Assembly: GCA_012513435.1 (NCBI GenBank)
Contig: JAAZCE010000019.1
Location: 1 to 64,000, forward strand
Length of the DNA stretch: 64,000 nt
Direction: 5' to 3'
Source of the DNA: Clostridiales bacterium
GTDB taxonomy: Bacteria > Bacillota > Clostridia > Peptostreptococcales > Anaerovoracaceae
Shown here: positions 43,737 to 51,686 of the stretch, in pieces
Layout: each line of letters opens with the position of its first letter
Numbering within the stretch: the stretch's first letter is position 1
Translations under genes and position numbers: made by a program
The notes under the pieces: generated by a model
Seen by the model: only the letters and a program-made list of their open reading frames with translations
What the model was told of the DNA's origin: nothing
The model's database searches: none

Positions 43737-44501
43737 ATGCTAAAAGCTTTTACAAGGAATTATGAGGATAATTCCACGGAAGCCGGATACCAGTTTACAT
43801 TTTACTGCGACATTTGTGGAGACGGATTTAAGTCGACATTTATAGAATCCACCACCTATAAGAAGGGTGAAAGCGTACGCAGGCTGACAAGAGGCGTAAG
43901 GGTACTTGGAGATGTTTTTGGCGGTGCGGCAGGAAATTTAGGATGGAATATGGAGCGCGGAGGAGATGTTATATCTGAGCGTTTTGATGGTAGAAGCCCG
44001 GAATGGCAGAAGGAACATGAGAGAGCTTTTAATATGGCTCAGGAAGAAGTTCAGCAGCATTTTTACAAGTGCCACGGCTGTCAGAAATGGGTATGTGACA
44101 ATGATTACAACGAACAGGAGGGTATGTGTATAGAATGCGCCCCTAGGCAGGATGTTTATGTTGCCAAAGCTAGAGCAGAGGCTATGAAGAGAAATATAGA
44201 CGAAGCCGGGGAATCGGCTACGGTTTGGCAAGGAAATATAGAAAGCAAGACTACCGTATGCCCGGTTTGTGGTAAGCCTACCGGTAATGGCAAGTTCTGC
44301 AACAACTGCGGAGCCAATCTTGAACTTAATGTATGCCCTAACTGCGGAGCCAAGAATTCTCAGGAAGTGAAGTTTTGTAGCAACTGCGGAACTCCTTTGG
44401 GAGGCAGTGAGCCTGTAGCGATGACGGCCTTTTGTCCGAGTTGCGGTAGTAAACTGGAGCCGGGAATGAAATTCTGCGGTAAGTGCGGTACCAAGATATG
44501 A
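43737..44501 (+). CDS. Multi-zinc-ribbon protein of unknown function
   Basis: A 254-residue protein. The N-terminal half has a Cys pair FYCDICGDGFKS, a glycine-rich hydrophobic stretch (VLGDVFGGAAGNLGWN), and a second cluster CHGCQKWVCDND...CIEC. The C-terminal 80 residues hold three double-CxxC zinc ribbons (CPVCGKPTGNGKFCNNCG, CPNCGAKNSQ..CSNCG, CPSCG..CGKCG). Such modules mediate protein or nucleic acid contacts. GAGGTG precedes the ATG. The next gene's ATG overlaps its stop (ATGA), so the two proteins are probably a complex. I do not recognise a function. Confidence 0.85.
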   Translation: MLKAFTRNYEDNSTEAGYQFTFYCDICGDGFKSTFIESTTYKKGESVRRLTRGVRVLGDVFGGAAGNLGWNMERGGDVISERFDGRSPEWQKEHERAFNMAQEEVQQHFYKCHGCQKWVCDNDYNEQEGMCIECAPRQDVYVAKARAEAMKRNIDEAGESATVWQGNIESKTTVCPVCGKPTGNGKFCNNCGANLELNVCPNCGAKNSQEVKFCSNCGTPLGGSEPVAMTAFCPSCGSKLEPGMKFCGKCGTKI

Positions 44502-45754
44502 GCTTGGAATACAAGGGGACGATAAAGTCGAATTTTTTTAAGGGTGAAGCCCAGCTCTTTGTAGAGGAGGACAGCCTTCGCATGGACTGGCTCTTTGACA
44601 ATGAGGTTATTCCGTACAATCACATAAATGAAATATATCTTAATGATTATAAGGTTGTCTTGGACTGCAGAGAGGGTAATATAGAAATATCTCGTTTGGG
44701 ACATTCTTGTGACTGGTTTTTTAAGGAATTGGGAGAGGTTTATAACAAGAAAACCCTTACCGCCATGTCTGTGAAGGAAGAGCCTTTATTCAGAGGCAGG
44801 GGTAACTATGCCTATGAAGGCAAAAATGGTAGCTGTGTTCTTGAGATTTTTGAGGATGCTTTTTGCATTTTGTCGGAGGATGCTGGCGGAAGGCGCGTAC
44901 CCTTTGTATTTATCAATGGTATGGTAAATCAAGATTATAGCCTGACCTTTACTCTCAGTACAGGGGAGAGTTATAGGCTTTTCATGATGGGGCGTGACTT
45001 TGACCCCTTTGAAAGGGAGATAAAATCAGGAATCAGAGAGCTTCAGGTTAGAAATAAAGCCTTTGTCAAGGATCTTTGCAACGATCTTTTAGGTCAGGAG
45101 CTGGAAATGTGCGGCAGGCTTTTGCCTGATGGAATAGCCGTTTCTTTACAGGAGATTGAAGAAAAAATCCCTGCTCTTTCTACGGTGCTTAAGGGCAAGA
45201 TAGGAAACAGTAAAATGAAGGAAACCTTCAGAGTCATGATGGGGGTCTGCGACGGAAGCCAGACTGCGGTAGGGATAAACAGGCTTTCGGAGGAGGATTT
45301 TAATAAGCTGGTGGAAAGCCTTGAAAATGAACGAGCAGAGAATGCGCAGGCGGAGGGCGTTCAGGGTGCAGGCGAAGGGGCAATAGAGCTTACGGAAGAA
45401 GAGCTAGATGCTCTTAGGTGGAAAATATGGGCGGCCGTACCGTCAAAGGACGGATCTAAGGCCATTGTGGAGTTTGCTTTTCCAGATGAAGCGGCGGCTA
45501 CCTACGTATTTGAAGTCAAGGAGACCTGGAATAGTTTTCTTACAGTTCTTAACAGAGGTATGGAAGCTGTCAGCCTGGCTCGTGAAGTCATATCTCTTTC
45601 CGATGAAGAGCTTGCAGGCGAAAAGTACGCCAACTATCAGATAGCCATTAGCAGAACACCGGCACTTGCACAGCTGAGAAGTGCCTACGAAGGGAAAATA
45701 ATACACCGCTCACTTCAGAGCTGGCAGGAAGGGTTGCTGAAGACATTGGGGTGA
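44498..45754 (+). CDS. PH-like-domain protein coupled to the zinc-ribbon protein
   Basis: A 418-residue soluble protein of unknown function. The first 95 residues (GTIKSNFFKGEAQLFVEEDS; VIPYNHINEIYLNDYKVVL) and the next 100 (SCVLEIFEDAFCIL; PFVFINGMV) look like two PH/GRAM-like beta domains; a helical middle and a third beta-rich part (KAIVEFAFPDEAAATYVFEV) follow. No membrane segment or catalytic motif is apparent. It overlaps the zinc-ribbon gene by 4 bases (ATGA). A terminator at 45886 closes the pair. Confidence 0.75.
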   Translation: MSLEYKGTIKSNFFKGEAQLFVEEDSLRMDWLFDNEVIPYNHINEIYLNDYKVVLDCREGNIEISRLGHSCDWFFKELGEVYNKKTLTAMSVKEEPLFRGRGNYAYEGKNGSCVLEIFEDAFCILSEDAGGRRVPFVFINGMVNQDYSLTFTLSTGESYRLFMMGRDFDPFEREIKSGIRELQVRNKAFVKDLCNDLLGQELEMCGRLLPDGIAVSLQEIEEKIPALSTVLKGKIGNSKMKETFRVMMGVCDGSQTAVGINRLSEEDFNKLVESLENERAENAQAEGVQGAGEGAIELTEEELDALRWKIWAAVPSKDGSKAIVEFAFPDEAAATYVFEVKETWNSFLTVLNRGMEAVSLAREVISLSDEELAGEKYANYQIAISRTPALAQLRSAYEGKIIHRSLQSWQEGLLKTLG

Positions 45755-46073
45755 GTAAATAGCAAAAACACACCCCCTCCATAAGTTTTTTGGCTCTCAC
45801 TGGCCAAAAGAATCGGGTTATGGGGCAAGGGATAGGTTTTATTGGCGATTAGAAGGGTTAATACTGAGTTTTTAGTTGTTGCTCTAAAAAAGCACCGGTT
45901 CACAGAGCGTGACCGGTGCTTTTGATGACCATTCGTTAGAAAAGTCAGTGTTTGCACTCAAACGGGGTATCCATATTGAAAATAATGATAATTATGCGGT
46001 GTTTTCTTGGCGTATCTTTAAAAAAACTCAGTGTGCAGTTATTGGAGGGTTAATACTTGCCATCCAATATCTG
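45755..46073. other. 319-bp intergenic region without a convincing gene
   Basis: It holds the bidirectional terminator at 45886-45925 and nothing else I can support. The short plus-strand frame 45909-46169 lacks a ribosome binding site and runs into the antisense of the monooxygenase gene. The phrase AGGGTTAATACT occurs twice (near 45853 and 46046), which may be chance. Confidence 0.6.
45886..45925. terminator. Bidirectional terminator
   Basis: AAAAGCACCGGT and ACCGGTGCTTTT form a 12-bp stem around a 12-base loop with A/T flanks, between the PH-like gene and the convergent monooxygenase gene. Confidence 0.88.
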
Positions 46074-46355
46074 TTACTCGTACTTTATTATAGTTTTAAC
46101 ATCGTAGCGGCTTTTTATCTCGCTCAGTTTAATGAAATGGCCGAGGGTCGCATGGTGCGCTTGAGCTGACTTGTCAACCCACCTTTCAAGAAGAAAAAGC
46201 TCGTTATCCACATCAGCAGGGAGGTAATAATCGTAGCTGATATTGCCTTCTTCGGCCCTGGATGCGTCAATTATGCCAGATTTTTCAACTTCTTTATAGA
46301 AGTTTTCTGCAGTTATTTTATCTTTAGCAATATAAGTAACAAAAATAGTAAACAT
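46074..46355 (-). CDS. Antibiotic biosynthesis monooxygenase (ABM) domain protein
   Basis: A 93-residue dimeric alpha-beta barrel of the ABM/YgiN family, recognised by EEGNISYDYYLPADVDNELF, LLERWVD and AHHATLGHF. Members act on quinols or small aromatics, often without cofactor; substrate unknown here. The ATG at 46355 is preferred; a GTG at 46367 is possible. Transcribed downstream of the GntR-type regulator, about 60 bases away. Confidence 0.85.
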   Translation of the reverse strand: MFTIFVTYIAKDKITAENFYKEVEKSGIIDASRAEEGNISYDYYLPADVDNELFLLERWVDKSAQAHHATLGHFIKLSEIKSRYDVKTIIKYE

Positions 46356-46428
46356 ATTGGTTCTCACCTTTCTTAATAACTACAGAAACATCCCTATATG
46401 TATAAAGGTTGTGTCGCAATATAACTAA

Positions 46429-47100
46429 TTATATGTGCTTCTGGGTTACACCTTCTCCTATTACAAGTTCCTTGAGCCTGTCGATGTGGACATCTGCCAT
46501 TTTTCTGGCAGCATCCGTATCTCTGCTTTCGATGGCCTGGAGTATGCGAAGATGCTCTTCAGGCATATTTTCCGCTCTGCGAAAGTTATCATAGTATATG
46601 TAACGGAATCTAAGTACAAGCTCCTGAAGCTGTTCAATCATCTGCACCAGAATCTTATTATTGCAGGATTCTACTATGATGCGGTGAAATCTGGTGTCAT
46701 ACTTTATCATGTTTTCCATGCTTCCCTCAGATACAGCCTTATTGTACTTGTTTGATACGTCCTTAAGCTCGCTCATCTGCTGAGGGGTCATTCTGGAAGC
46801 TGCAAAATAGGCGGCAAGGCCCTCCATGTTCTGGCGCACTTCAAGTATTTCCACCATATCTTCTGTAGAAATCTGAGAAGCGTAGGCTCCGCGCCGAGGC
46901 TCTATTACTACCAAACCTTCCTTTTCCAGCTTTCTTATGGCCTCTCGTATAGGAGTCCTGCTAACACCCATTTCATCAGCCAGCTCAACTTCCATCATTC
47001 TCGTGCCGGGAACTATGGCTCCGGTCAATATCTGCATTTTTAATTCTTCATAAACCATTTCACGAAGTGGTCTGTGGTTTTGTATGTCAAAATTCAACAT
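46429..47100 (-). CDS. GntR-family regulator (FadR/FCD subfamily)
   Basis: A 223-residue repressor. Winged helix with ELADEMGVSRTPIREAIRKLEKEGLV, then an all-helical FCD ligand domain with metal-binding histidines in TRFHRIIVESCNN and PEEHLRILQAI and DVHIDRLKE. FCD regulators usually sense acidic metabolites. The ATG at 47100 lies after AGAGG; the frame is open upstream into ispE. It follows ispE by 29 bases, so it may be part of that transcript. Confidence 0.92.
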   Translation of the reverse strand: MLNFDIQNHRPLREMVYEELKMQILTGAIVPGTRMMEVELADEMGVSRTPIREAIRKLEKEGLVVIEPRRGAYASQISTEDMVEILEVRQNMEGLAAYFAASRMTPQQMSELKDVSNKYNKAVSEGSMENMIKYDTRFHRIIVESCNNKILVQMIEQLQELVLRFRYIYYDNFRRAENMPEEHLRILQAIESRDTDAARKMADVHIDRLKELVIGEGVTQKHI

Positions 47101-47129
47101 AGTTTTCTGCCTCTCTTTGTTAGATTGTG

Positions 47130-48089
47130 CTACCATGTGGTTCTGGTCCAATAGCTTTCTTTGTTATCCTTAAGCATCTGTTTGCATATATATTTTGCTT
47201 CCTTCATACTGTCACAGAGACCAAATACTGTAGGGCCGCTTCCGCTCATGAGCACACAACCTGATTTGCATAAATATTGTATTTTGTTCTTTGTATACAC
47301 TATCATAGGATAACTCTTTAACGTGAAATTTTCAAGTACATTGACCATATTTTTTTTAATAGTTTCTCTATGATTTATTTCCAGGGCATCAAGGAGGGCA
47401 TCATTGTCGGGATGGGCGGGAATCTCTACCGTATCAATACCCTTGTAGACCTGAGCCGTAGATACGGCAATGGGAGGCTTGGAAAGAACCAGATGGCTTT
47501 TCAGACCCTTTATAGGCCGAAGCTCCGTTCCTGTTCCCGTAGCTAAAGCACAATGACAGGCCAAAGGGTCATCCTTATAGCCTGTCATTAAATTATGGTT
47601 TGCTGCGGCCTGCCCCATTATGCAGAACGGGACATCTGAGCCTAGCTTTGCACCTAAAATACAAAGTTCACTTATCGAAAGGTTCAGATTCCAGAGCCTG
47701 TTAAGTGCATGGAGCACAGCTGCGCCGTCGCTGCTGCCCCCGGCAAGACCGGCGGCAACGGGGATACGCTTTTTAATATCAATTTTTACAGTGCCGCCAG
47801 AAACCCAGGCAGCACCATCTGAACCGCTGAATTCATCACCCATAAGTAGGGCGGCCTTGTAAGCGAGATTGCGAGCATCCTTTGGCAGATAATATTTGTT
47901 TGTGGACAAAAGAATGTCGATGCCACTTTTGTACTCAGAAGGTGCCCAGCACACAGAAACATCATCGCACAGAAGTATCTGCTGCATTACCATTTCTACC
48001 TTGTGAAAGCCGTTATCCAGAAGTCCTTGGACATCTAGACTAAGATTAATCTTAGCAAAGGCTTTGAGCTCAATTTGCTTCGGATTCAT
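47130..48089 (-). CDS. ispE: 4-diphosphocytidyl-2-C-methyl-D-erythritol kinase
   Basis: A 319-residue GHMP kinase of the MEP isoprenoid pathway. ATP site PVAAGLAGGSSDGAAVL, N-terminal KINLSLDV with the catalytic Lys/Asp region, and the C-terminal MSGSGPTVFGL are all intact. Overlaps the Ig-domain gene by one base (TAATG). Shows that this organism uses the MEP route to isopentenyl diphosphate. Confidence 0.96.
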   Translation of the reverse strand: MNPKQIELKAFAKINLSLDVQGLLDNGFHKVEMVMQQILLCDDVSVCWAPSEYKSGIDILLSTNKYYLPKDARNLAYKAALLMGDEFSGSDGAAWVSGGTVKIDIKKRIPVAAGLAGGSSDGAAVLHALNRLWNLNLSISELCILGAKLGSDVPFCIMGQAAANHNLMTGYKDDPLACHCALATGTGTELRPIKGLKSHLVLSKPPIAVSTAQVYKGIDTVEIPAHPDNDALLDALEINHRETIKKNMVNVLENFTLKSYPMIVYTKNKIQYLCKSGCVLMSGSGPTVFGLCDSMKEAKYICKQMLKDNKESYWTRTTW

Positions 48090-49009
48090 TATTTCTTAGT
48101 ACTCTTCTTTTTTGAATTCTTTTGTTTGCCGGTCTGGTTCTTAGGGTTGGTCGTATTTTTCTTTTCGGTAGCCTTAGAAGTTGATTTTTTAACCTTGACC
48201 TTATAGGTGCTTCCTGCCTTGGAAATAGGCTTTGCGGAGGAAACCCTCTTGTTGAGTGCTTTTTTCTTCTCCTCTGCTATTAAGGCGTCGTACTCTGCGT
48301 CCTTGGCTCGCTTCTTGGCAGCTAGCTCGGCTTCTTTAATCTTCCTCTGTTCATCACGCTTAACAATTTCTTCCACGGATTTACCTGTCTTCTTGGCCTC
48401 CTTATAAGGGTTTACGGTCTCCGTCTTGCCGGTTCCCTGTCTTTCCTTTTCGGCTGCCTTCTTGGCACTTCTGGTTGTGAAGAATATCATGCCGACTATC
48501 ATAACGCCCATCATAACCATATATACAGTCGTGGATTTTGACTGGTCAAGAGTCTTAAAGGAAATATTCTCCTTGCTACCCAGTTTAGAACCATCACTTG
48601 CCTGCAAATTACCGCCTATGGTAAGTTTGTAATCGGTAGCACCCTCAATTTTAATGTCCTTGCCAACGATATCGGAAACTACCATCATGAGGCCTTTTTC
48701 CTTGTGGCTGTAGTACACTTTAATAGGGATTTTCTTGCCCTTTGAGTTTGTAAGTTTGAACTGCTTCGCGTTTGCTTCTCTGATAGCCTTAGAATCGGAA
48801 TCAGGAAGCATATCTGTGCTGAAATAAAGTTTAACACTGAGGTTTTCAACAGATACTCCGTCAGCTCCGTTCTGCGGAGTAGAAGATACTATGTTGAAAT
48901 TACCCTTGGTGGCTGTAGTGGAATCGTTTTCGTTAGCGGCGAAGCACGCCGGTGCCAGCACGGATACCACCATAATCATAAGGCAAACAAATACACCTAT
49001 TCTTTTCAT
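48089..49009 (-). CDS. Exported Ig-like (Big_5) protein with membrane helix and basic tail
   Basis: A 306-residue protein with a signal peptide (about 1-25, LMIMVVSVLAPACFAA), one Big_5/SbsA-type Ig-like domain (SSTPQNGADGVSVENLSVKLYFS to FKTLD, about 40-155), a transmembrane helix (about 163-182, VYMVMMGVMIVGMIFF) and a long Lys-rich, low-complexity C-terminus (SKATEKKNTTNPKNQ) that would be cytosolic. Function unknown. It is coupled by one-base overlaps to tadA before it and ispE after it. Confidence 0.8.
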   Translation of the reverse strand: MKRIGVFVCLMIMVVSVLAPACFAANENDSTTATKGNFNIVSSTPQNGADGVSVENLSVKLYFSTDMLPDSDSKAIREANAKQFKLTNSKGKKIPIKVYYSHKEKGLMMVVSDIVGKDIKIEGATDYKLTIGGNLQASDGSKLGSKENISFKTLDQSKSTTVYMVMMGVMIVGMIFFTTRSAKKAAEKERQGTGKTETVNPYKEAKKTGKSVEEIVKRDEQRKIKEAELAAKKRAKDAEYDALIAEEKKKALNKRVSSAKPISKAGSTYKVKVKKSTSKATEKKNTTNPKNQTGKQKNSKKKSTKK

Positions 49010-49473
49010 TACTGTTTTTCCTCCAACTTCCTATTTCTTAGTTGCTTAAAGAATTCTTTCATTAGGCTGCTGCATTCTTCTTGCATAAGCCCGGATTCTA
49101 TTTCTACATAATGGTTCAGCTTGCGCTCCTGAGGGATGTTGAATATCGAACCGCAGGCACCTGCCTTTGGGTCCATGGTTCCTATGTAAAGCTTCTTGAT
49201 TCTGGACCATACGATAGCCCCTGCACACATGCTGCAAGGTTCGGCGGTAACAAACATACAGCAGTCGGTAAGCCTCCAGCCACCCAGAGCTTTTGCCGCC
49301 TGTCTGATGGCTAAAATCTCCGCATGGGCGGTAGGGTCCTTGCGAGTCTCGGTTTCGTTGTGAGCACTGCTGATGATAATGCCGTCTTTTGTTATTACTG
49401 CGCCTACGGGAATTTCACCTGCCTCCGCAGCCTTTTGGGCCTCATTGAGAGCCGCTTGCATGTACTTTCTCAT
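49009..49473 (-). CDS. tadA: tRNA adenosine-34 deaminase
   Basis: A 154-residue zinc deaminase that makes inosine in the wobble position of tRNA-Arg(ACG). Zinc and catalytic residues: His50 and Glu52 in TAHAEILAI, Cys80 and Cys83 in EPCSMCAGAI. Normal length and intact. First gene of tadA-Ig-ispE-GntR. Confidence 0.95.
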   Translation of the reverse strand: MRKYMQAALNEAQKAAEAGEIPVGAVITKDGIIISSAHNETETRKDPTAHAEILAIRQAAKALGGWRLTDCCMFVTAEPCSMCAGAIVWSRIKKLYIGTMDPKAGACGSIFNIPQERKLNHYVEIESGLMQEECSSLMKEFFKQLRNRKLEEKQ

Positions 49474-49607
49474 ATACCTTACAATGTTATCATAGTTTTA
49501 ATTGTCTATCAAGGAAAAAACATATTATTTGTGAGGCTCTTGCGTTTTAATTATAAGTAATATTCACTACAAAATCATAGTGCTAAACATAAAGGAGGAC
49601 TATTACT

Positions 49608-50010
49608 ATGAAAATGGTAAATGTTTATGACGAATCCACAAACAAAGTCGTTGGTTCCGTTACAAAGTATGATGAAAAAGAAATTGCAGAAATGGTAGAT
49701 AGAGCATACGCTATGCAGCCTGCAATTCTTGACAATGCAAGCAGGGATATTGATATCGCAAGCGATATGGAAGTGTTTGGACTTATTATTCCAATCATTT
49801 TATTTGATACTGATGAAGAAGCGGTTGAAATAGCCCAATAGAGGCTTCCGTCGTATGGATTAATGACACAAGCGCACTTCGCCATGATGACCAGCCTTTT
49901 GAGTTGTTTCCCCTAAGAAAAGTCTTGCCGGAGAAACGCTTAATATTTATGAAACAATAGGAATTGGCAAGCAAATGGCTGATGTAGAAAAGCTTTTAAA
50001 AGATCAGTAG
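49608..50010 (+). pseudogene. Aldehyde dehydrogenase relic with internal deletions
   Basis: The first open frame (77 codons, 49608-49841) starts after AAAGGAGG like a live gene. Its first 45 residues match the N-terminus of an aldehyde dehydrogenase (VYDESTNKVVGSVTKYDEKE), but it then jumps to the C-terminal part DMEVFGLIIPIILFDTDEEA (compare EEVFGPVV-type motif). After the stop, another frame gives ASVVWINDTSALRHDDQPFE (about 49844-49903), which matches the VxINDSxxxRxDxxPF stretch near the end of the same family. The catalytic Cys and NAD-binding domains are gone. A later short frame (49924-50010) is unassigned. Confidence 0.8.
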
Positions 50011-50094
50011 CTCCATAACATATAGCTGTACCGTGCAAATTGTTTTAAAAAATCACGAATTTTTTACAGGCGTTTGACTAAGACAGGAGAAAAG

Positions 50095-50129
50095 TCCCGA
50101 TTCTCAAAATACAGAAAATCGGGATTTTT
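50095..50129 (+). terminator. Terminator downstream of the aldehyde dehydrogenase relic
   Basis: TCCCGATT (50095-50102) and AATCGGGA (50117-50124) form an 8-bp stem, followed by TTTTT. Confidence 0.8.
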
Positions 50130-50220
50130 GCGTCTCGAAAAAAACATATAATATTTTTGACTTAAATCAATTTAAAGCAGAAAAGACTTGCAAAGATTAG
50201 AAGTATCTGATAACATGATG

Positions 50221-50314
50221 ATGAAAATATTTTCATAAGGCAAAATCAAGTAATTTCAACCTTCATATTTAATAAATTGTTTTAAAAAGAAAACATAAAT
50301 GAAAATATTTTCTG
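50221..50314 (+). promoter_or_regulatory. Pair of palindromic operator candidates upstream of codB
   Basis: ATGAAAATATTTTCAT is a perfect 16-bp palindrome at 50221-50236, and ATGAAAATATTTTCTG at 50299-50314 shares its 12-bp palindromic core. The centres are 78 bases apart, and the second copy ends just before the -10 box. The LacI-family gene at 53042 is a natural binding partner, though the sites lack the usual central CG. Confidence 0.5.
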
Positions 50315-50347
50315 ATATTATACCTTTTATAAGAATAGGAGAAAACT

Positions 50348-51670
50348 ATGGGAGACACAAATTTAGAAAAGAAAAAAGTAGTAGACCAAGATTACCCCTT
50401 GGACCATGTGCCTAGAAGCGCAAGACGCAGTCTTTTGTCAATAAGTTGCGTGTTAATCGGCTTCACGTTCTTCACGCCGACCATGGCATCAGGAGCTTCA
50501 CTGGGAGCAGCATTCACATTTGACCAGCTCATACTGATAATAACTGCCGGAAGTTTGATTTTGGGAGTATATGTAGCGGCTATGTGCTGGATTGGAGCAA
50601 GAACGGGATTGACTGCAGTACTTCAGTCCAAGTACACCTTTGGTAAAGTAGGCGCTAAGTGGTCAGATATAATACTGGGAGGTACTCAGGTATTTTGGTA
50701 TGCTATAACCGGAGAATACATGGGAAGCCTTTTCGCTATGGCTTTAGGGCTTGATTCCTTCGGCTGGAAGGTATTCTTCATATTGCTTTGGGGCCTCATT
50801 ATGGGTATAACTGCATTGTACGGAGTTAAGGCGATGACCATCGTATCATACGTTGCTATCCCTCTTATGGCAGTACTTATGATTATGGTAATAGTTATGG
50901 CAGTAAATAAAGCAGGAAGCCTTGATGCTATCAGAGATATTGTACCGACATCAGAGATGACGGTCGCATCTGCGATTACAGTTATTGTAGGAACCTTCGC
51001 TTCCGGCGGAACTCAGGCAGGAAACTGGGCAAGGTTTGCCAGAACGGGAAAGACTGCATTTATCGCAGGACTTCTGGGATTCCTTGTAGGAAATGGTGTT
51101 ATGATTTTCTCGGGAATGTTAGGCGGACTGGTATTCGCAACGGGCGATTTGATTGAGCTTATGATTTCCATGGGAATCGTATTTTGGGCATTGATTATAT
51201 TGACTCTTAACATCTGGACAACCAATAACGCAACTGCATATGCCTTTGGTATGGCAGGTGCCGAATTCTTTGGCAAGAATAACAAGAAGCCTTTCATCAT
51301 TGGAGGGATAATCATAGCGTTGATTATGGCGGTTTGTGGCATTTCAAGCTACTTTATCCCAATGCTAAACTTACTGGGAACATTCGTTCCACCTCTTGGA
51401 GGGGCTATTATAGGGGACTATTTATTCGTATCCAAAGGCAGGATTCCTATGCTGCAGTATGTACATTTCAAGAACTGGAGAATAGCTCCGGTAATATCAT
51501 ATATCCTGGGATGTGCGGCAGCGTATTTCGGAGGAATGTTCAACATAGGCATATCTTCCTTACAGGGAATATTAATAGCCATGATACTTATGCCGGTTGT
51601 GAACGCTATATTGACTAAGTGCGGTATAGACGACAGCCATAAGGTAGATGAGGATGCAGAGTATGTGTAG
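50348..51670 (+). CDS. codB: Cytosine permease (NCS1 family)
   Basis: A 440-residue, twelve-helix symporter of the nucleobase-cation family 1. VPRSARRSLLSISCVLIGFTF is the typical start; GASLGAAFTFDQLI and GGTQAGNWARFARTGKTAF are family motifs with residues that contact the base. It takes up cytosine with a cation. Followed after 16 bases by cytosine deaminase, which confirms the substrate. An AGGAG precedes the ATG. Confidence 0.95.
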   Translation: MGDTNLEKKKVVDQDYPLDHVPRSARRSLLSISCVLIGFTFFTPTMASGASLGAAFTFDQLILIITAGSLILGVYVAAMCWIGARTGLTAVLQSKYTFGKVGAKWSDIILGGTQVFWYAITGEYMGSLFAMALGLDSFGWKVFFILLWGLIMGITALYGVKAMTIVSYVAIPLMAVLMIMVIVMAVNKAGSLDAIRDIVPTSEMTVASAITVIVGTFASGGTQAGNWARFARTGKTAFIAGLLGFLVGNGVMIFSGMLGGLVFATGDLIELMISMGIVFWALIILTLNIWTTNNATAYAFGMAGAEFFGKNNKKPFIIGGIIIALIMAVCGISSYFIPMLNLLGTFVPPLGGAIIGDYLFVSKGRIPMLQYVHFKNWRIAPVISYILGCAAAYFGGMFNIGISSLQGILIAMILMPVVNAILTKCGIDDSHKVDEDAEYV

Positions 51671-51686
51671 ATATTAGGAGGTATTG

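Larger units (their letters stand above)
50011..50347 (+). other. 337-bp intergenic region ahead of codB with terminator and palindromes
   Basis: Contains a terminator (50095-50129), two copies of the palindrome GAAAATATTTTC (50223-50234 and 50301-50312) and a likely -10 TATTAT at 50316-50321. No gene is visible; sequence is AT-rich. Confidence 0.7.

Noticed and set aside
45909-46169. 86-codon plus-strand frame with one hydrophobic stretch
   Set aside because: No ribosome binding site, begins inside a terminator region and ends within the antisense of the monooxygenase gene.
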